A stretch of DNA of 64,000 bases from Siphonodentalium dalli (GCA_032622095.1 CP136063.1:62077897-62141896), one strand, 5' to 3'. Counted from the stretch's first letter, positions 42,842 through 55,330 are shown. The notes: generated from the sequence alone by a model not told the origin. Numbers and translations are program-made.

Positions 42842-43432
42842 TTAAAGGGGTACTGTACGCCATTTTCATTAAATTTCCGGTGACAACAACGATCTAATAT
42901 CGATAATATATAGAAACATAAGTAATTTGAGTCGAAGATGTATTCTGTAAACGCTCAGGTTAATAGGCTATCTTAAAATTTAATAATTTAAAAGTTAATA
43001 ATTTGATATAAATTGAATTTATGACTGGAGCCATAAAATGGCGTCAATTAAATTACGAATTACCGTAATCAAAAACAGTAATTGAGGGATACTGGATTGT
43101 TAAACCGATCGCACACACGATCGCTTAAAATATTATGATGATACGAGGAGAACACTCAAGCCACTCACTGACTAGCGACGATACAATAACTTAAATGATT
43201 ATATGGGACTAGTATGCATATAATATAACTTTTATTTGATTCATTTGGTTGAAAACTTTACAAAAATTACTCGACAACGACAATTTGTTTTTTTGCATTC
43301 CGGTAAATTTGTCATCCGTAACATGACTTCGTACTCAACAGACTTTCAAATAATGGAAAAATTGTTACCTTATTCTCCGGCTCGGAGACTATAGAAACCA
43401 ACAACACCATTTGGCGTACAGTACCCCTTTAA
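42842..43432. mobile_element. TTAA MITE, 583 bp, T2/Kolobok-like ends
   Basis: Element 42846-43428 has perfect 17-bp ends AGGGGTACTGTACGCCA and its complement, flanked by TTAA (42842-42845 and 43429-43432). TTAA-AGGGG matches the TTAAAGGRR end I recall for T2-type Kolobok MITEs. No coding sequence. Confidence 0.85.
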
Positions 43433-43829
43433 TCCTAGGGCATTGTGTGTATGGAAAAAGAGCGAGCAGCTGTCGCTAACAGTAATATCACTATAAATGG
43501 CTAGAAATTAACGTTCATCAGTGCATCATTTGCATATCTATCAACTCAGATGATCTGTTCATCTCACAACACATAAAGTATCCAAATATGGTATATTGAC
43601 TGCTTGTCATTTAGTATAAAAGAAGTTGTATGTGTGTTGGTTGACAAACTACTCAGGAAATAGTTAGAAATGGTGGAATTGTGTGTATCCTGCACAATGA
43701 TCTAGGTTTGCAGATATCAGCAATTTATAAAATTGAAGCCTGGCAAATATCCTCTCTTGATCACAGGTAATAGGCACAAAATATTATTTTTTTTAATTTA
43801 ATAAAAATCTCGGAAAGGAATCTATCTCA

Positions 43830-44880
43830 TTTTTGATAGAGGTCAGCATTTTTCTCTACAAAAACAACATTTCATTTTTTATTGATCTGTAATTGCAGCA
43901 CTATGTGACCAAATAATCATAGTTCATAGTTTTCAAAAAAGTTTGGTTCGCCGTCGTATTTGAGATTAGTGAACATAGAAAAACATTTAAAGTTGATAAA
44001 TAAAATTTATTTGGTTGGTACCCGAAACGTCCATTGAAAAATAAAAAAAATCAAACAATCCAACCCCTAAATCACCAAAATCTATACTATAATCATAAAA
44101 CTAAATAGCCCTATTAGGCTATTGTCAAACAGACGTTGTTTTACGAAGGAAAGCTAATTTGGGTGTGGTACTCAACATACATCGAGTTTAATAACGATTT
44201 TTTTCTTTTTTTCAGTCAGTTTCACAGATTTATTTTCGCGGGAGGCCATTTTGAGAACTCGAGAAGCGCTGCAGTAAATGACTCCAAAATAAAATAATTT
44301 TACATCGATAAAAAAAAATGTTTTATCTAATTCCTTATCTCGTGGGTATTATATATCCACCGCATGATGTTTGTCATTAAGAATGCCGGATATCAATTAA
44401 AAGAGAGATATTAAAATTAATTTAATAAAGTTCAAGTTACTTTCGCTTTCAGTTTTTTTTCTCAAAATGGCCTCCCGCGAAAAGAATTCTGTAAGACTGA
44501 CGACAAAAAAGGACATAAATCGTTATTAAACTCGATGTATGTTGAGTACCACCCCCAAATTAGCTGTACTTCATGAAAAAACGTCTGACAATATGGCTAT
44601 TTAGTTTGATGATAATAGTATAGATTTCGGTGATTTAGGGGTTGGATTATTTTATTTTTTATTGGACGGACGTTTCGGGTACCAAAAAATAAATTTCATT
44701 GACAACTTCGAATGATTTTCTATGCTCACTTGTTTAAAGTACGACGGAAAGCTAAACTTTAACCAAATATATGATTACTTGGGCACATAATGCTAGAATT
44801 CCAGATCAATTTGATAAAACATTTAGCTTTTGTGAGGATGATTTTTGACGTCCTATTTTCACTATCAGCCTTGATACTTA
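43830..44880. repeat. 1-kb foldback element with about 400-bp arms
   Basis: The sequence 43846-44258 returns as an imperfect reverse complement at 44458-44880: ggtacccgaaacgtcc against ggacgtttcgggtacc, caacccctaaatcacc against ggtgatttaggggttg, cgcgggaggccattttgaga against tctcaaaatggcctcccgcg. The spacer is about 200 bp. It could fold into a long hairpin RNA if transcribed. Confidence 0.85.
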
Positions 44881-44889
44881 CCTTTATTT

Positions 44890-46320
44890 ATTTTTATTAT
44901 TATTTTTTTGTTTTGGCCAAATACCTGTGCTCTGGATATGTATTTCCAAGTCTCAAAATATGTCAACTCTAGTTGAATTGAAGCTTAACAACTGATGTAT
45001 CATCCATATGTATACATAATGTCAACAGTGACTCGAAAGTCAACATTGAGTTCACTGTCCTCAGAGATGTTATGAGCTTAAAATGTGTTCGAGCCAAATA
45101 GCCAAAACACATGTTCGGTTCATATAATAGCTTGCAGGGGAAAATTATATCTTATTGAATATGAAGGGAATGCATCAGTCTATGTAAACATACACTCAGA
45201 TTCATACTGATACTGAGTCTATTGCATTCCCATCAACTTTTCATTTCTGAACGGTAGTGGGCTTCCCCCAAATTACGTCACACGGCACTAAATATAAATC
45301 TGAAATTAGTTGTGATTGACAGGCGTAAACATGGTCACGTGCCAGTGCCGTCATGGCCGCTTCAACCCTGTGAAGCCGATTCTAAGAATCGGAATTAATA
45401 GTTGCAGGGTTTGTGACTTTTCGTTCGGCGGTTGTTTTACTGACAATAAAGGGAAACAGCTAACTTCCGGGATCCAAAATAATATGTACAATAACTAAGA
45501 CAGATCTTCTTGAAATTATAAAAAAATGTCAATTTATGTGGATCTCTTGGACTCAGAACGAATTATTTTTTAGATTGGCCAGGCGATTTGTCGACCATGT
45601 TGTCAAAAAATAACACAAATCAACGGCCACGAATCAAAAATACATGAATGTCGGGACTATTTGCTAAAACAACTCCAGAACTAAAAAAACTTAAATGACA
45701 TAACAAAACGATCTATCAGTTCCCCAGTACCGGCAGTAGTACCACCGCAGCCAAAACGAGCGAAGAGCAACACAATTCTACCACCAACCGAAACCCTCCC
45801 GACCTTACACAGCCGTATTATTAGCTCCAACGATTGGCCAGTTGTACCCTAATTACAGTTGCCTGCAATCCAAATTCCGGTGATTCTTGATTTTAAACTT
45901 TCGACCGCTCGTCAACAATCTACTTTATTTGTCGATTTGTGAATTTCTCTTTTGGTATAACATGACGTCATGGATACTATTTTAACAACATTTAGCCACA
46001 CCTTCGGAATTTCCACACCGAAAGCACGTGACATGTTATTAGTTTTTTATTGGGGCACACATTTCTTGGAGCTAAGTTTTGATTGGCGGTAATTACAAGG
46101 AATCCCGGGTTTGGGAAATGAAAACTGAACGAAAGGTCGTCAGACCCACTATTTTTTATATGTGGGTATGTAGTTTACTCCAGACTGGGGATGCATATGC
46201 CTCATAATAGTGTTTTATGTGCGCCTAACAGCCTCTGATGGGTTACTGTATTTGTCCACCATATCGATGCATTAGAATGTCCATTTAGCAGTATGGAATT
46301 TGACCACCCAGGAAGACCTA
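44890..46320. other. mostly non-coding; one coding-like stretch
   Basis: A 60-residue frame at 45316-45498 and a proline/basic-rich open stretch at 45685-45852 are the only candidates. The latter reads SSPVPAVVPPQPKRAKSNTI and ends DWPVVP-stop. Neither has a known domain. They could be ends of a decayed transposon ORF. Confidence 0.35.
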
Positions 46321-46480
46321 CAGTGGCGGATCCAGAACATTTGAAAGAGGGGCGCTATGTATTGTAGTATATATGATGCATAGCATCATCCTCGCCGCGA
46401 AGCGGTGAGTGGGGGAGAGCACGAGATGGGGTTTAACCCCCCTCTCATACATGGGGGTCCGGGGAAATTTGACATATACT
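46321..46480 (+). mobile_element. left end of a hAT-like repeat
   Basis: Begins CAGTGGCGGATCCAG, a terminus I associate with widespread hAT elements, followed by gaggggcg and ggggtccgggg stretches typical of that group. The right end was not found. Confidence 0.45.
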
Positions 46481-46534
46481 ACATTCAAAACGACACGTTT
46501 TCCTGTGTTCTGGGCCCAGTTTATATTGCTTTTT

Positions 46535-46630
46535 ATTAGGCCAAATTTGTTTATTTTTCTGCTTTACGGATTTTTTTAACTTTGTTTTGGTAGGGTCGGT
46601 CGGAAAAAAAAAAAAATTATGCTTGAATCA
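46535..46630. repeat. repeat shared in inverse orientation with about 52545-52621
   Basis: ggccaaatttgtttatttttctgctttacggat recurs as the reverse complement (atccgtaaagcagtaaaataaaaaagtttggcc) near 52588-52621. A second short inverse match links 47313-47345 with 52345-52375 (gtcaatatcaattttggtcaaa). Confidence 0.5.
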
Positions 46631-46639
46631 TTTTTTTTG

Positions 46640-48885
46640 TTTGGACATTTCCTAAGGTGGTAACTGTGTCTTTATAATTCTCTGTTAGTCATTTATAGAG
46701 AACACTTTTTGGATGTGTATCACAAAATTCAAATCCAGCACTATTATTTGAAACATAGCTCAGATTATTGAATAATATTGAAAAAATCCAGAAATAAAGA
46801 GTTTGTTTTTGTTCAACATTATTGAATAAATGCACTCCCCCATTCAGTTATAATGTATACATAGAAAATGTCCATTATTCAAATATTAATCTGGATGGGT
46901 GTCATGGAAAAATAAGTAGCCGACAGATAATATATTTGCAGAAGGATTCCTATTAGTTGGTGGGAAATGTTCAGATAATAAGTTTAGAACTTGTTGAACT
47001 TATTATTTGAACATTTCCTAAGGAATCTACTTGTCTGGTCAATGAGTATTTAGTATAGAGAGGGTTAATACACACCTGGGAATGGTGAGATTAGTGGTAG
47101 TGATAAAAAGTGAATGTTTAACTTGAGTAAACCCACATACTCATTAGTTTGTCATTCCTATCTAAGAAACCTTGTGGATTGTTATTGGTCTTCAGTCATA
47201 AAGATCACCATAAATTCCCAGGAATACAAAATGGATTCTAAAGACCATTTAAAGTTTTAAAGAGATGTCAAGATTTAAAGAAAGCATACATGAATCTTGG
47301 TGGCTGACACATATAAGAGTCAATATCAATTTTGGTCAAAATTACAGATATGCCACATGGCATTTTTTTAGTTCCGATAATGGGGAAAGTTGTTATCATT
47401 TCGAGATATATAGCTATTGAACTGGAAGAAACGACTGATGTTCGAGCTTAAACATCCAGCACTGATATTTTATGATGCTATGAATGGTGGGTGTCTGGAA
47501 ATTATGTCTCTTCTGTAACAGTATTGTCATCTGGTATATCATTTTTGAGAATAGAGATATTGGAGTACTTTTTGATCCGAATTGAGTATTGACCGGTAAT
47601 GCATAGATCGAGAAAACATTTATCCTTTGTATCGCTGGTTTTCAATGGGGGCCACAGTGGAACTCATTTTTCTCATAAAAATTTAATTTCAACACAACAT
47701 TAAACTTTATTAAATCAAGATAATCAAATGTCACACACTTTCTAACATAATATTGAATTGTACACTCCTTGTCCATCAAATATTGAACAAAACTGGAATT
47801 GAAATATATAACGTTTCATTTATAGATGAAAAAATAATATGTGTTACACGACGGACTTCAGCGCAACACGAAAGACACATATTTGCTACGGGGTGGACAA
47901 TATCTGATAAATTTCTGTATAAAAGCCATGTCGAAATCCAGAGTTACGAAATATGCTAACAAGATGATAAAACCTGTTATTCATAAAGAAAATACAGCGA
48001 CGAACTACACAATCAGGATATCTGACGTTTGGTATACGATGTAGGAATAGGCTTTGTTACAGTAAGGACCACAACGTTACACAACTGACACAGTCATATG
48101 CGAAATGTCATTTGTATACATATAGGTATCATAATCATGTACTGGCATCAGTGCAAATTCAATATTATGGCGATTCTCGCGAGAATTCATGTCCCAAATA
48201 CTTAATGATGTTTTCTGACGCGTATTTCTATATCAATATATGATGTGCGTTACAGTAAAGATTACACGATTGACAAAAAAAGGCGCATAGCATATATACA
48301 GGCTATTATATAAAACGAGGTTCAATTTGTGGAATTTCTTTTCATAATAAATGCCCCACTGTTTTTTACACATTTAGTACACATATGGTATAACGAATAT
48401 TGTTAACTGAATACCATCGTGTCTTGTGCTATAGTAAATAAATTGTCGTTACACGATAGACATTGGTTATAGTCGGGTGAACACTCTATCCCTTGCTTTA
48501 TCAAATGACATAATATGAACGTACACTAACATTCGTTTGTGTTTAAATATAATACAACTATGTGGTGAAGAGCTGCCCGCGTACTGGACAATATGTAAGG
48601 ATAAAGAATATTGCGTGTAGGTTAAACTATTGTGATAGATTCGAGTAACGTTGGCCCTACGACAGGGATATGCTATGGGATTATCCGGATACATGTAAAT
48701 TAGCACACATTGTATATTTGAATCCCTTTCGTGTATACCTGTCTCGTTTAGCTTTGTGCTCGGTTGAGATAAATTAAAACAAGTGCATGTCCGTGTTTCA
48801 TAAATATAAGTACATGTTCCTGGTGTTAGATAAGCTATCCCGATGCACGTTGCTCGATTTCATCATTACAAGCATGAATTCCATC
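46640..48885. other. no gene; one small hairpin
   Basis: A hairpin lies at 46943-47026 (gattcc...ggaaatgttcagataataagtt / aacttattatttgaacatttcc...ggaatc). Otherwise AT-rich with short random frames. Confidence 0.45.
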
Positions 48886-48888
48886 TTC

Positions 48889-48960
48889 ATTATATTCACA
48901 GGTCCACAGAACAAAAATTTACCACAATTTTTGTTCTGGGGACCTGTGATTATATTCACA
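48889..48960. repeat. very short hairpin insertion with 12-bp direct repeat
   Basis: attatattcaca occurs at 48889-48900 and again at 48949-48960. Between and partly within them is a hairpin: tcacaggtcc-acagaacaaaaattt pairing with aatttttgttct-ggggacctgtga. Confidence 0.7.
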
Positions 48961-49168
48961 TATAAAAAAAAGTATATTAGTGAGGTGAAGTAATGATAAC
49001 TTTTAAAACAGTTGACTCATCGCCGAGTCCCACGCACATTCCCCAACAGCGAAAGGTGAATGAGACCCCTCGATCAGTTGTGGATCTGGAATAAACGAGA
49101 TCACTTTATCATAATTATACCAAGAAATGTCATTACATTTTTTCGGCCAGCAACAGCAGTTAGAATAT

Positions 49169-49430
49169 TTAACGCAACACCTTGCTCAACCACCGTCTTC
49201 TTACATATCTGCTCGCCCGTATTTCCGCGGCAACCTCTACCTGTGAACCTTGGTGCATGCTCGACTCATAATTCTGGCAATAATCGTGTTCAACCCAGCT
49301 TCCACCAACTATGTCCTCATCAACAACAGTCACGTCGACGAGCACACCACTCTGCTCACAACTTTCACTGACCACGCTACCTTGCTCGACCTCCTCACAT
49401 ATCTCCTCACCACCCACAACCACTTGGGCC
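49169..49430 (-). other. coding-like open stretch, unidentified
   Basis: The minus strand has an open frame with acidic composition (EEICEEVEQGSVVSESCEQS) ending SRYVRRRWLSKVLR-stop. It is GC-richer than its surroundings. The opposite strand is also open in two frames, no domain is recognised, and it runs into the palindromic repeat on its N-terminal side. It may be an exon or chance. Confidence 0.25.
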
Positions 49431-50160
49431 AACGTAATTTTGCTCATTGGGTCAACGTTGGGCCAACGCATTGGGCCTACGTTGGGCCAACGTTGGACGA
49501 CATATACAGAGCGTTGGCTCAACGATGATATCCAGACCACATGGTTGGCATAACGTTGGCCCAACGTTGGAAACGAAACCCTTTGGTTGGCATAACGTTG
49601 ACCCAACGGAGGGACAACGCTGGGAACTCAAACTAAATTGGTTGGCATAACGTTGGGGAATTTTGTATTTTTTTTGTGGCATACAATAATCCGTTCATAA
49701 TTCAGTTACCAACTTCAGCCACCATGTCGCTATCTGATGCAAGTTTGTGAGAAACTACTATGCATGTCAATAAGTATTCTCCGCTATAACTTATATGTAC
49801 GCCGTGCAAACATTCAGAACTTTTTGATTCCGAGAAAAATATTGGGAAAAATAATTAGTTATACACAAAAGAGTAGTTTCTCACAAACGTAAACCTACCT
49901 CGGATAGCGACTCGATGACCGATGGCGGCATCTACAGAACGAACAAATCCTTGAATTCCAAACTAAAGAAACTGAATCCTTTATTTGCTCAAATCAATGC
50001 CAACAGCAACACTGAACGAGAACCAGAACAAAGCGCGCAATAAGAAAAGCAGACGCCTGATCCGTTGTGTGCACGCGCGTAGAGTTTGACGTCAGAGCTT
50101 TCTACGTCATCTACGTTGGCATTACGTTGGGCCAACGATATACCAACCGACACCATCCAA
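49425..50160. repeat. CGTTGGCCCAACG palindromic repeat, dispersed part
   Basis: Multiple copies of the palindrome cgttggcccaacg and variants (cataacgttggcccaacgttgg) at 49425-49670 and 50110-50160. Between them a 17-bp inverted repeat (gtttgtgagaaactact 49743-49759, agtagtttctcacaaac 49872-49888) may be a separate small insertion. Confidence 0.75.
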
Positions 50161-50289
50161 CGTATTTTATGACATATCGTAGCATATATTGTGTCAGCAA
50201 TGATTGTACGTGTGTTTACGGAACATAAAGTATCGGCATATCGTTGAGATTTATATCACATGTATGCACGCTATATGTAATTGGACTGC

Positions 50290-50930
50290 CATGAGGCCGT
50301 TAGCGTTGACCCAATATTGGACCAACGTTATAATTCCAACTGTAGCATGGGAGGAATACCTTAATTGGGGTCAACCAAGGGCCAACAACGTAAACCCAAC
50401 CAATGTGATGTGTACAGTAAATTCCATTTTCGTGTTGGCGTTGGCCCAACGTTATACTTCCAACGGTTGGGAGGAATACGTCGGGCCAACCAAGGCCCAA
50501 CCACACCAACCCAACCAATTTACTGCAGATAATTCCGTTGGCATGTTCGCGTTGACACAACGTTGGCCAACGGTATAATTCCAACGGTTTGGAGGAATAC
50601 GTTGGGCCAACCAAAGACCAACCACGCCAACCCAACCAATTTACTGCAGATAATTTCGTTGGCATGTTCGCGATGGCTCAACGTTGGGGGCCAACGTTAT
50701 ATTTCCAAATGGTTGGGAGGAATACGTTGGGCCAACCAAGGGCCAACCACGCCAACCCAACCAATTTACTGCAGATAATTCCGTTGGCATGTTCGCGTTG
50801 GCACAACGTTGGGCCAACGTTATATTTCCAACGGTTGGAAGGAATACGTTGGGCCAACCAAGGGCCAACAACTTCAACCCAACCAAACCTAATGCCAACC
50901 GTGCCGACATTATGCCAACGTTGGCCCAAC
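50290..50930. repeat. tandem repeat, about 122-bp units containing CGTTGGCCCAACG
   Basis: Five units with gttgggccaaccaa at about 50361, 50480, 50601, 50726 and 50848, each also carrying ccaatttactgcagataattccgttggcatgttcgcg and a palindromic centre. All long frames here on both strands are by-products. Confidence 0.9.
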
Positions 50931-50934
50931 TTAG

Positions 50935-53400
50935 TCATGCTATATGGGACGGCCCCCTAACGCATAATCAACTCACAACGTATCAATATCCTTACTATAA
51001 CATACATATATCCCTCGTGTAACACTAATTTCCCAAATTTAACACTAGAAAGGTTACTATTATCCAAACCAGAAAAATAGTTCGAGTTGAAAGACAAACA
51101 TAACCAATTAAATATTATGTATATCGCGTGATATATTTCCGCTGCAAAGAAAAGGGAAAAATTATTAAATGCCACAGGCATGTCCTCTGGATAACAATTG
51201 TTGTATTTACTGTAACGGCCACTCGATTTGAGTTAGATCGTACACGGAATCATGTTGCAACCGGAGGAATAACTAATAAAAAGTAACCGTCTCGTTATAA
51301 TTGATGTTTCTCCCGGCTATCATGGTTTCATAACAATCACATGAAATGCAAAATCGACTTACCACATAAGAAAATCTTTAATGTAACATAAACATATCTT
51401 TCATGTAACGAAAATTCAAAACATCGACGCACGTAAATGATAATATTTTCCAAATCAAACACATTTTGTAATCTGAAAGAAGAACAAGACCCCAGTTACA
51501 CCCTCTAGATATTTCAGCTTGGTGTTGCGTGTGTTCACGCAAAAATAGCCTCTGTAAACAGCAGCCTTCCCCTTTCGTTACAGTATTGGTCTCTCCTGTA
51601 ACGTTTTGGCCTGTTACAGCAGAGAATGTTACAGTATAGATAGTACAGACCATTCTGGTCACGGCATTCAACGAGTTCTCCCTCCAGCATGGCGAAAATA
51701 GGGAAGTATAAAATACACCACAGTGGCTTCGGAAACATTTATTTGAAATATAATTATACATATGTTATAGCGAACAAACATGCGTTATTTAAAAGACGAC
51801 TTTGAAAAGTACGCGAGGGGGTCAACCTACCTATTATATAATTGTGTTATCGCAAGTTGTTTTTTGATTCAGACGACATGCGTTTCCAATATTGTGACGT
51901 ACACAGCATTACGGAGAACAAAATACGGAGATTATAAATATCAGGGATACATCATTATGTCAAGTAAATAGCACTTCGTTACATGAGAGACAAAATGCTG
52001 AGGTACAAAGTTTCTGAGCAATTTTCACTTAGTTAAGTTCAATCTTGGGTGGTGTATATGTGACAGTAGTTTATATCAAGAACTAAACTAATGATATGCC
52101 AGAGGATTTTCTCGGTGGCATGTAGTTAATATATCGAAATTTCGATTTTAGCCTGTAAAATTTTCCTGGGGACAGGCCATTTTGGTCAAATCTGGCCATG
52201 AATGAGCCCATTACATACATATATACCCGAAAATCACGCTTATTTGTGTGTGCATGTTATGACAGTGATAGAGATGCACACTGGGAACAATAGTTGGGAT
52301 CCGCACGTTGCATTATGCACTCATCATCCACCGAGGACATAAATTTTGACCAAAATTGATATTGACTCATAAACTCAAGCTGACTTCTCAGTTTTCATGT
52401 GGATGTAGTTAAAAGTAATTAAAGCCACAGATATCTAAAGTTGGTGTGTCCTAGGCATCTTTAATCAGTGAAATGTGGTTAGATAATTTGTTACTGATAA
52501 GCAGAAACAGCTGTCGGCTGTGAAAATAAAAATAAAAATTATATTTGATTTTTATTTCCTTGTCCGGCCTAAGAAAACAGGGTCGGCGGATCCGTAAAGC
52601 AGTAAAATAAAAAAGTTTGGCCTTAGGCCTATATGGAACGAGTGACGAGTGAATAGCATTCAGTACAATCACGGCATACTATGCAGGGTTAGTGATGGAA
52701 GATCAAAGCTGCTTTGAACTGTGAACTTATTTTCTGAAAATCTATACAAATGATAGTGCATTATCTGAGCAACATGATGATTTTGGCGCACCGGACATGC
52801 CCATGGAATAACCACCTGGAATCACCAGATCGCCTATGGTTTGGGCTGGTGCATGGGAGAATATTTTGTAATTCAGAATGAATAAACGCAAAATCATGGC
52901 TTCTAGACAGTACTAGTATAGAGGTGTTTCGGCTGGCAATACAATGCATCTATCCAACCACTTAATTCCTACATGGACCATTCTGATTTTTATCAGTTTT
53001 TCTTCTACTAGTAATAGCCATCATCTTCATGATACACCAGCAAAATAAGTCATCAATACAAGCCAAACGGGTGGTCCGATCACACTCCAATCATGTACTC
53101 ATTTTATGAGTATAAACACAGTTGGAAACGAACCAGCAATGTATTTCTATAAAAATTCGAAAATATACATACATGTATGTATACGGTACATGTATACCAT
53201 AGTAGTATGGCGAATTTACCTTTAGATAATCTCTTCACAATGATACTGCCGCCAGTGTGTTTTTTAGTGATTAGTCCGAGCGTTGATCGGACTACATTGT
53301 ATAACCTAGAGTGCACCTGTAGACGACTCATGTTTATCAGTCATTTGTTCTTTACATAGATGGAATTGTCTAAATTTTGACTCCACATTTAGAATTGCTA
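50935..53400. other. no gene supported
   Basis: The longest frame (127 residues, minus, 51378-51761) has no recognisable domain and sits amid recurring tgtaacg/cgttaca motifs. Inverse matches to 46.5-47.3 kb lie at 52345-52375 and 52545-52621. Confidence 0.4.
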
Positions 53401-53419
53401 TATTTATTTTTGATAGAAA

Positions 53420-53830
53420 TATTCAGTGTTAAAACTTCGGGCGCCCAAAACTTGGCGCCGGGCGAGATATTTTCCGACACTCCGATACAAAATGTCGCAG
53501 AAATTGTTTGCTCTGCATGGTGAAAAATAGCCCGGGGGCCCTCATCTCAGGATGTTGGATTCGCCCCTTGCATGGCTATACATATCGCGTGGAATACCAA
53601 ATTGAAGTCATTTCAACCCACAGTTAAAATAACCATACGTTTGAATAATGTAAAATATGTAAACTGCTGTATTTGCATGCATGTTAGCAATATTCAGTGC
53701 GGAATCTTCGGGCGCCTGAGACAAATGGCGCCAGGACACCTCGCAAAAATTCCTTGCTCTGGTGAAAATAGGGGGGCACGCGCCGGGGGCGCCCCCCTTG
53801 GATCTACCCTTGCCTATAGCATACTCTCAC
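53420..53830 (+). repeat. two diverged direct repeats (cttcgggcgcc)
   Basis: atattcagtg...cttcgggcgcc...atggcgcc at about 53418-53580 recurs at 53691-53820, each followed by a G/C-rich stretch (gggggccc; gcgccgggggcgcc). It resembles the ends of hAT-like repeats with 'gggggcgccccc' content. Confidence 0.45.
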
Positions 53831-54149
53831 CACACACTGACCTGGAAACTCCATTGCATGTACATGTACCGGTATGTGGTAGACAAATGCCTATCAGCCA
53901 GCATTTGAACAAAAATTCATATTTACCTTTATTATTATTAACCTTTTTTTTTTAAATTAAAACAGCTTCTAATACAGGTTAAACTGTCAATTGAACTAAA
54001 GGAGATAATTTCCAAGTCATATGAGTGATATAAGTAGGGTTTTTATGTTGTTTAAGACAAAAATTAGTGAAATTTGGGGGGTGGGTGTAAAATAAATAAA
54101 TAAAAATACCGAGCCGAATCTTCCACTCCAGCGACCGAATTGTTATTAT

Positions 54150-54480
54150 GTTAAAAGCTTTACTAAAATCTGGCTATATAACTTATAAGCTTACTAAGTT
54201 GGTCAAAATAGCGCTGGAAGTAATGGGATACCAGCAATCCTTCACGCCACTTACTCATCGCGTTTAATTATAACACTGTCAGATTCTGTTAATCCTGGCG
54301 CGCAATCATTTCGGAAACTTGTGTTAGTTTTAAAAAGTTGGTCCGCGATTGCAGAACTACCTATTGCGCGACGGATTGAATTTTTTCTTTTTTGACAAAT
54401 TTATTAATGATCCCATCGACGTATATATTTTTAGTATAGGTTCTACGAACACTCGTCAAAAGCATCCAAATACTCGTTAC
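54150..54480 (+). repeat. LINE-bearing interspersed repeat, copy c (partial)
   Basis: Closely related to 675-1010 and 26235-26570 (agcgctggaagtaatgggataccagcaatccttc; gatcccatcgacgtatatattttt). The 136-residue frame over this area begins in the repeat and is not a gene. Confidence 0.8.
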
Positions 54481-54778
54481 CACCATTTAACTAAACGTTG
54501 GCTTTTGGAACAAAATATGATGATTTATTTTGTTATGTGTGTACACCAGATTATGGTGGAAAAGTATAGAAATGTCAGAAATGGGCAAAACTCTGCGAAT
54601 ATAATATTGTTCGTAAATGCCCAACTGGGCGGTTCCACGTTATTCGATAGATATCGTATCGAAAACTCGTTTCAAATAGTATACTTCAAAACCCCTTGTG
54701 CGTGTATAGAAAATGCCAATTGTTGTGTTAGAACATGTTTACAAACACCCTGGGATTGATGTATGGGCAGCCAAATTA

Positions 54779-55145
54779 ACATATACTCAAATATTTGGAA
54801 ATATTTCTAAATATTTGGAGATATATCTAAATATTTGGAGATATCTCCAAATATTTGGAGATATCTCTAATTCATTTGGAGATATCTTCAAATAAATTGC
54901 AGATATCTCTAAATCGATTTGGAGAGCTCTTCAATTCATACCCTAACTATTTAGGACAACAAAGCATTTGATTAAGATATCTCTAAATATTTGGAGATAT
55001 CTCTAATTCATTTGGAGATATCTCTAATTCATTTGGAGATATATCCAAATATTTGGAGATATCTCTAATTGATTTGGAGATATCTCCAAATATTTGAAGA
55101 TATCTTCAAATCATTTAGAGATATCCACAAATGCATTTACGGAGA
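54779..55145. repeat. palindromic minisatellite (aaatatttggagatatctc)
   Basis: Units of about 20-24 bp in which atatttggagatatctc is largely self-complementary (ggagatatctcc). They are interrupted once at about 54935-54980. Confidence 0.9.
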
Positions 55146-55190
55146 AGTATATTCGATTTATCCACTTATCCATAAATCATTTAGAGATAT

Positions 55191-55330
55191 CCAGGGGCGT
55201 CGCGGGCGTACAATTATTCGTACGGCCGAATAATATGGGGCACAATTTACATCTTGTAGGAGGGGGTTCGGGGTGCATGCACTGTGGAATTTTTTTTTTA
55301 TATTGCATTCAAAATGACGCATTTTACTTG
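55191..55330 (+). mobile_element. hAT-like repeat fragment
   Basis: Begins CAGGGGCGTCGCGGGCG and contains ggagggggttcggggtgcatgc...tattgcattcaaaatgacgc, comparable with ggggtccgggg...catttcaaaacgacacg at 46450-46500. No right end seen. Confidence 0.35.

Noticed and set aside
50204-51022. Open frames of 70-124 residues on both strands
   Set aside because: All follow the 122-bp palindromic satellite.
51378-51761. 127-residue minus-strand protein
   Set aside because: No domain, start context or neighbours; overlapping frames are equally open.
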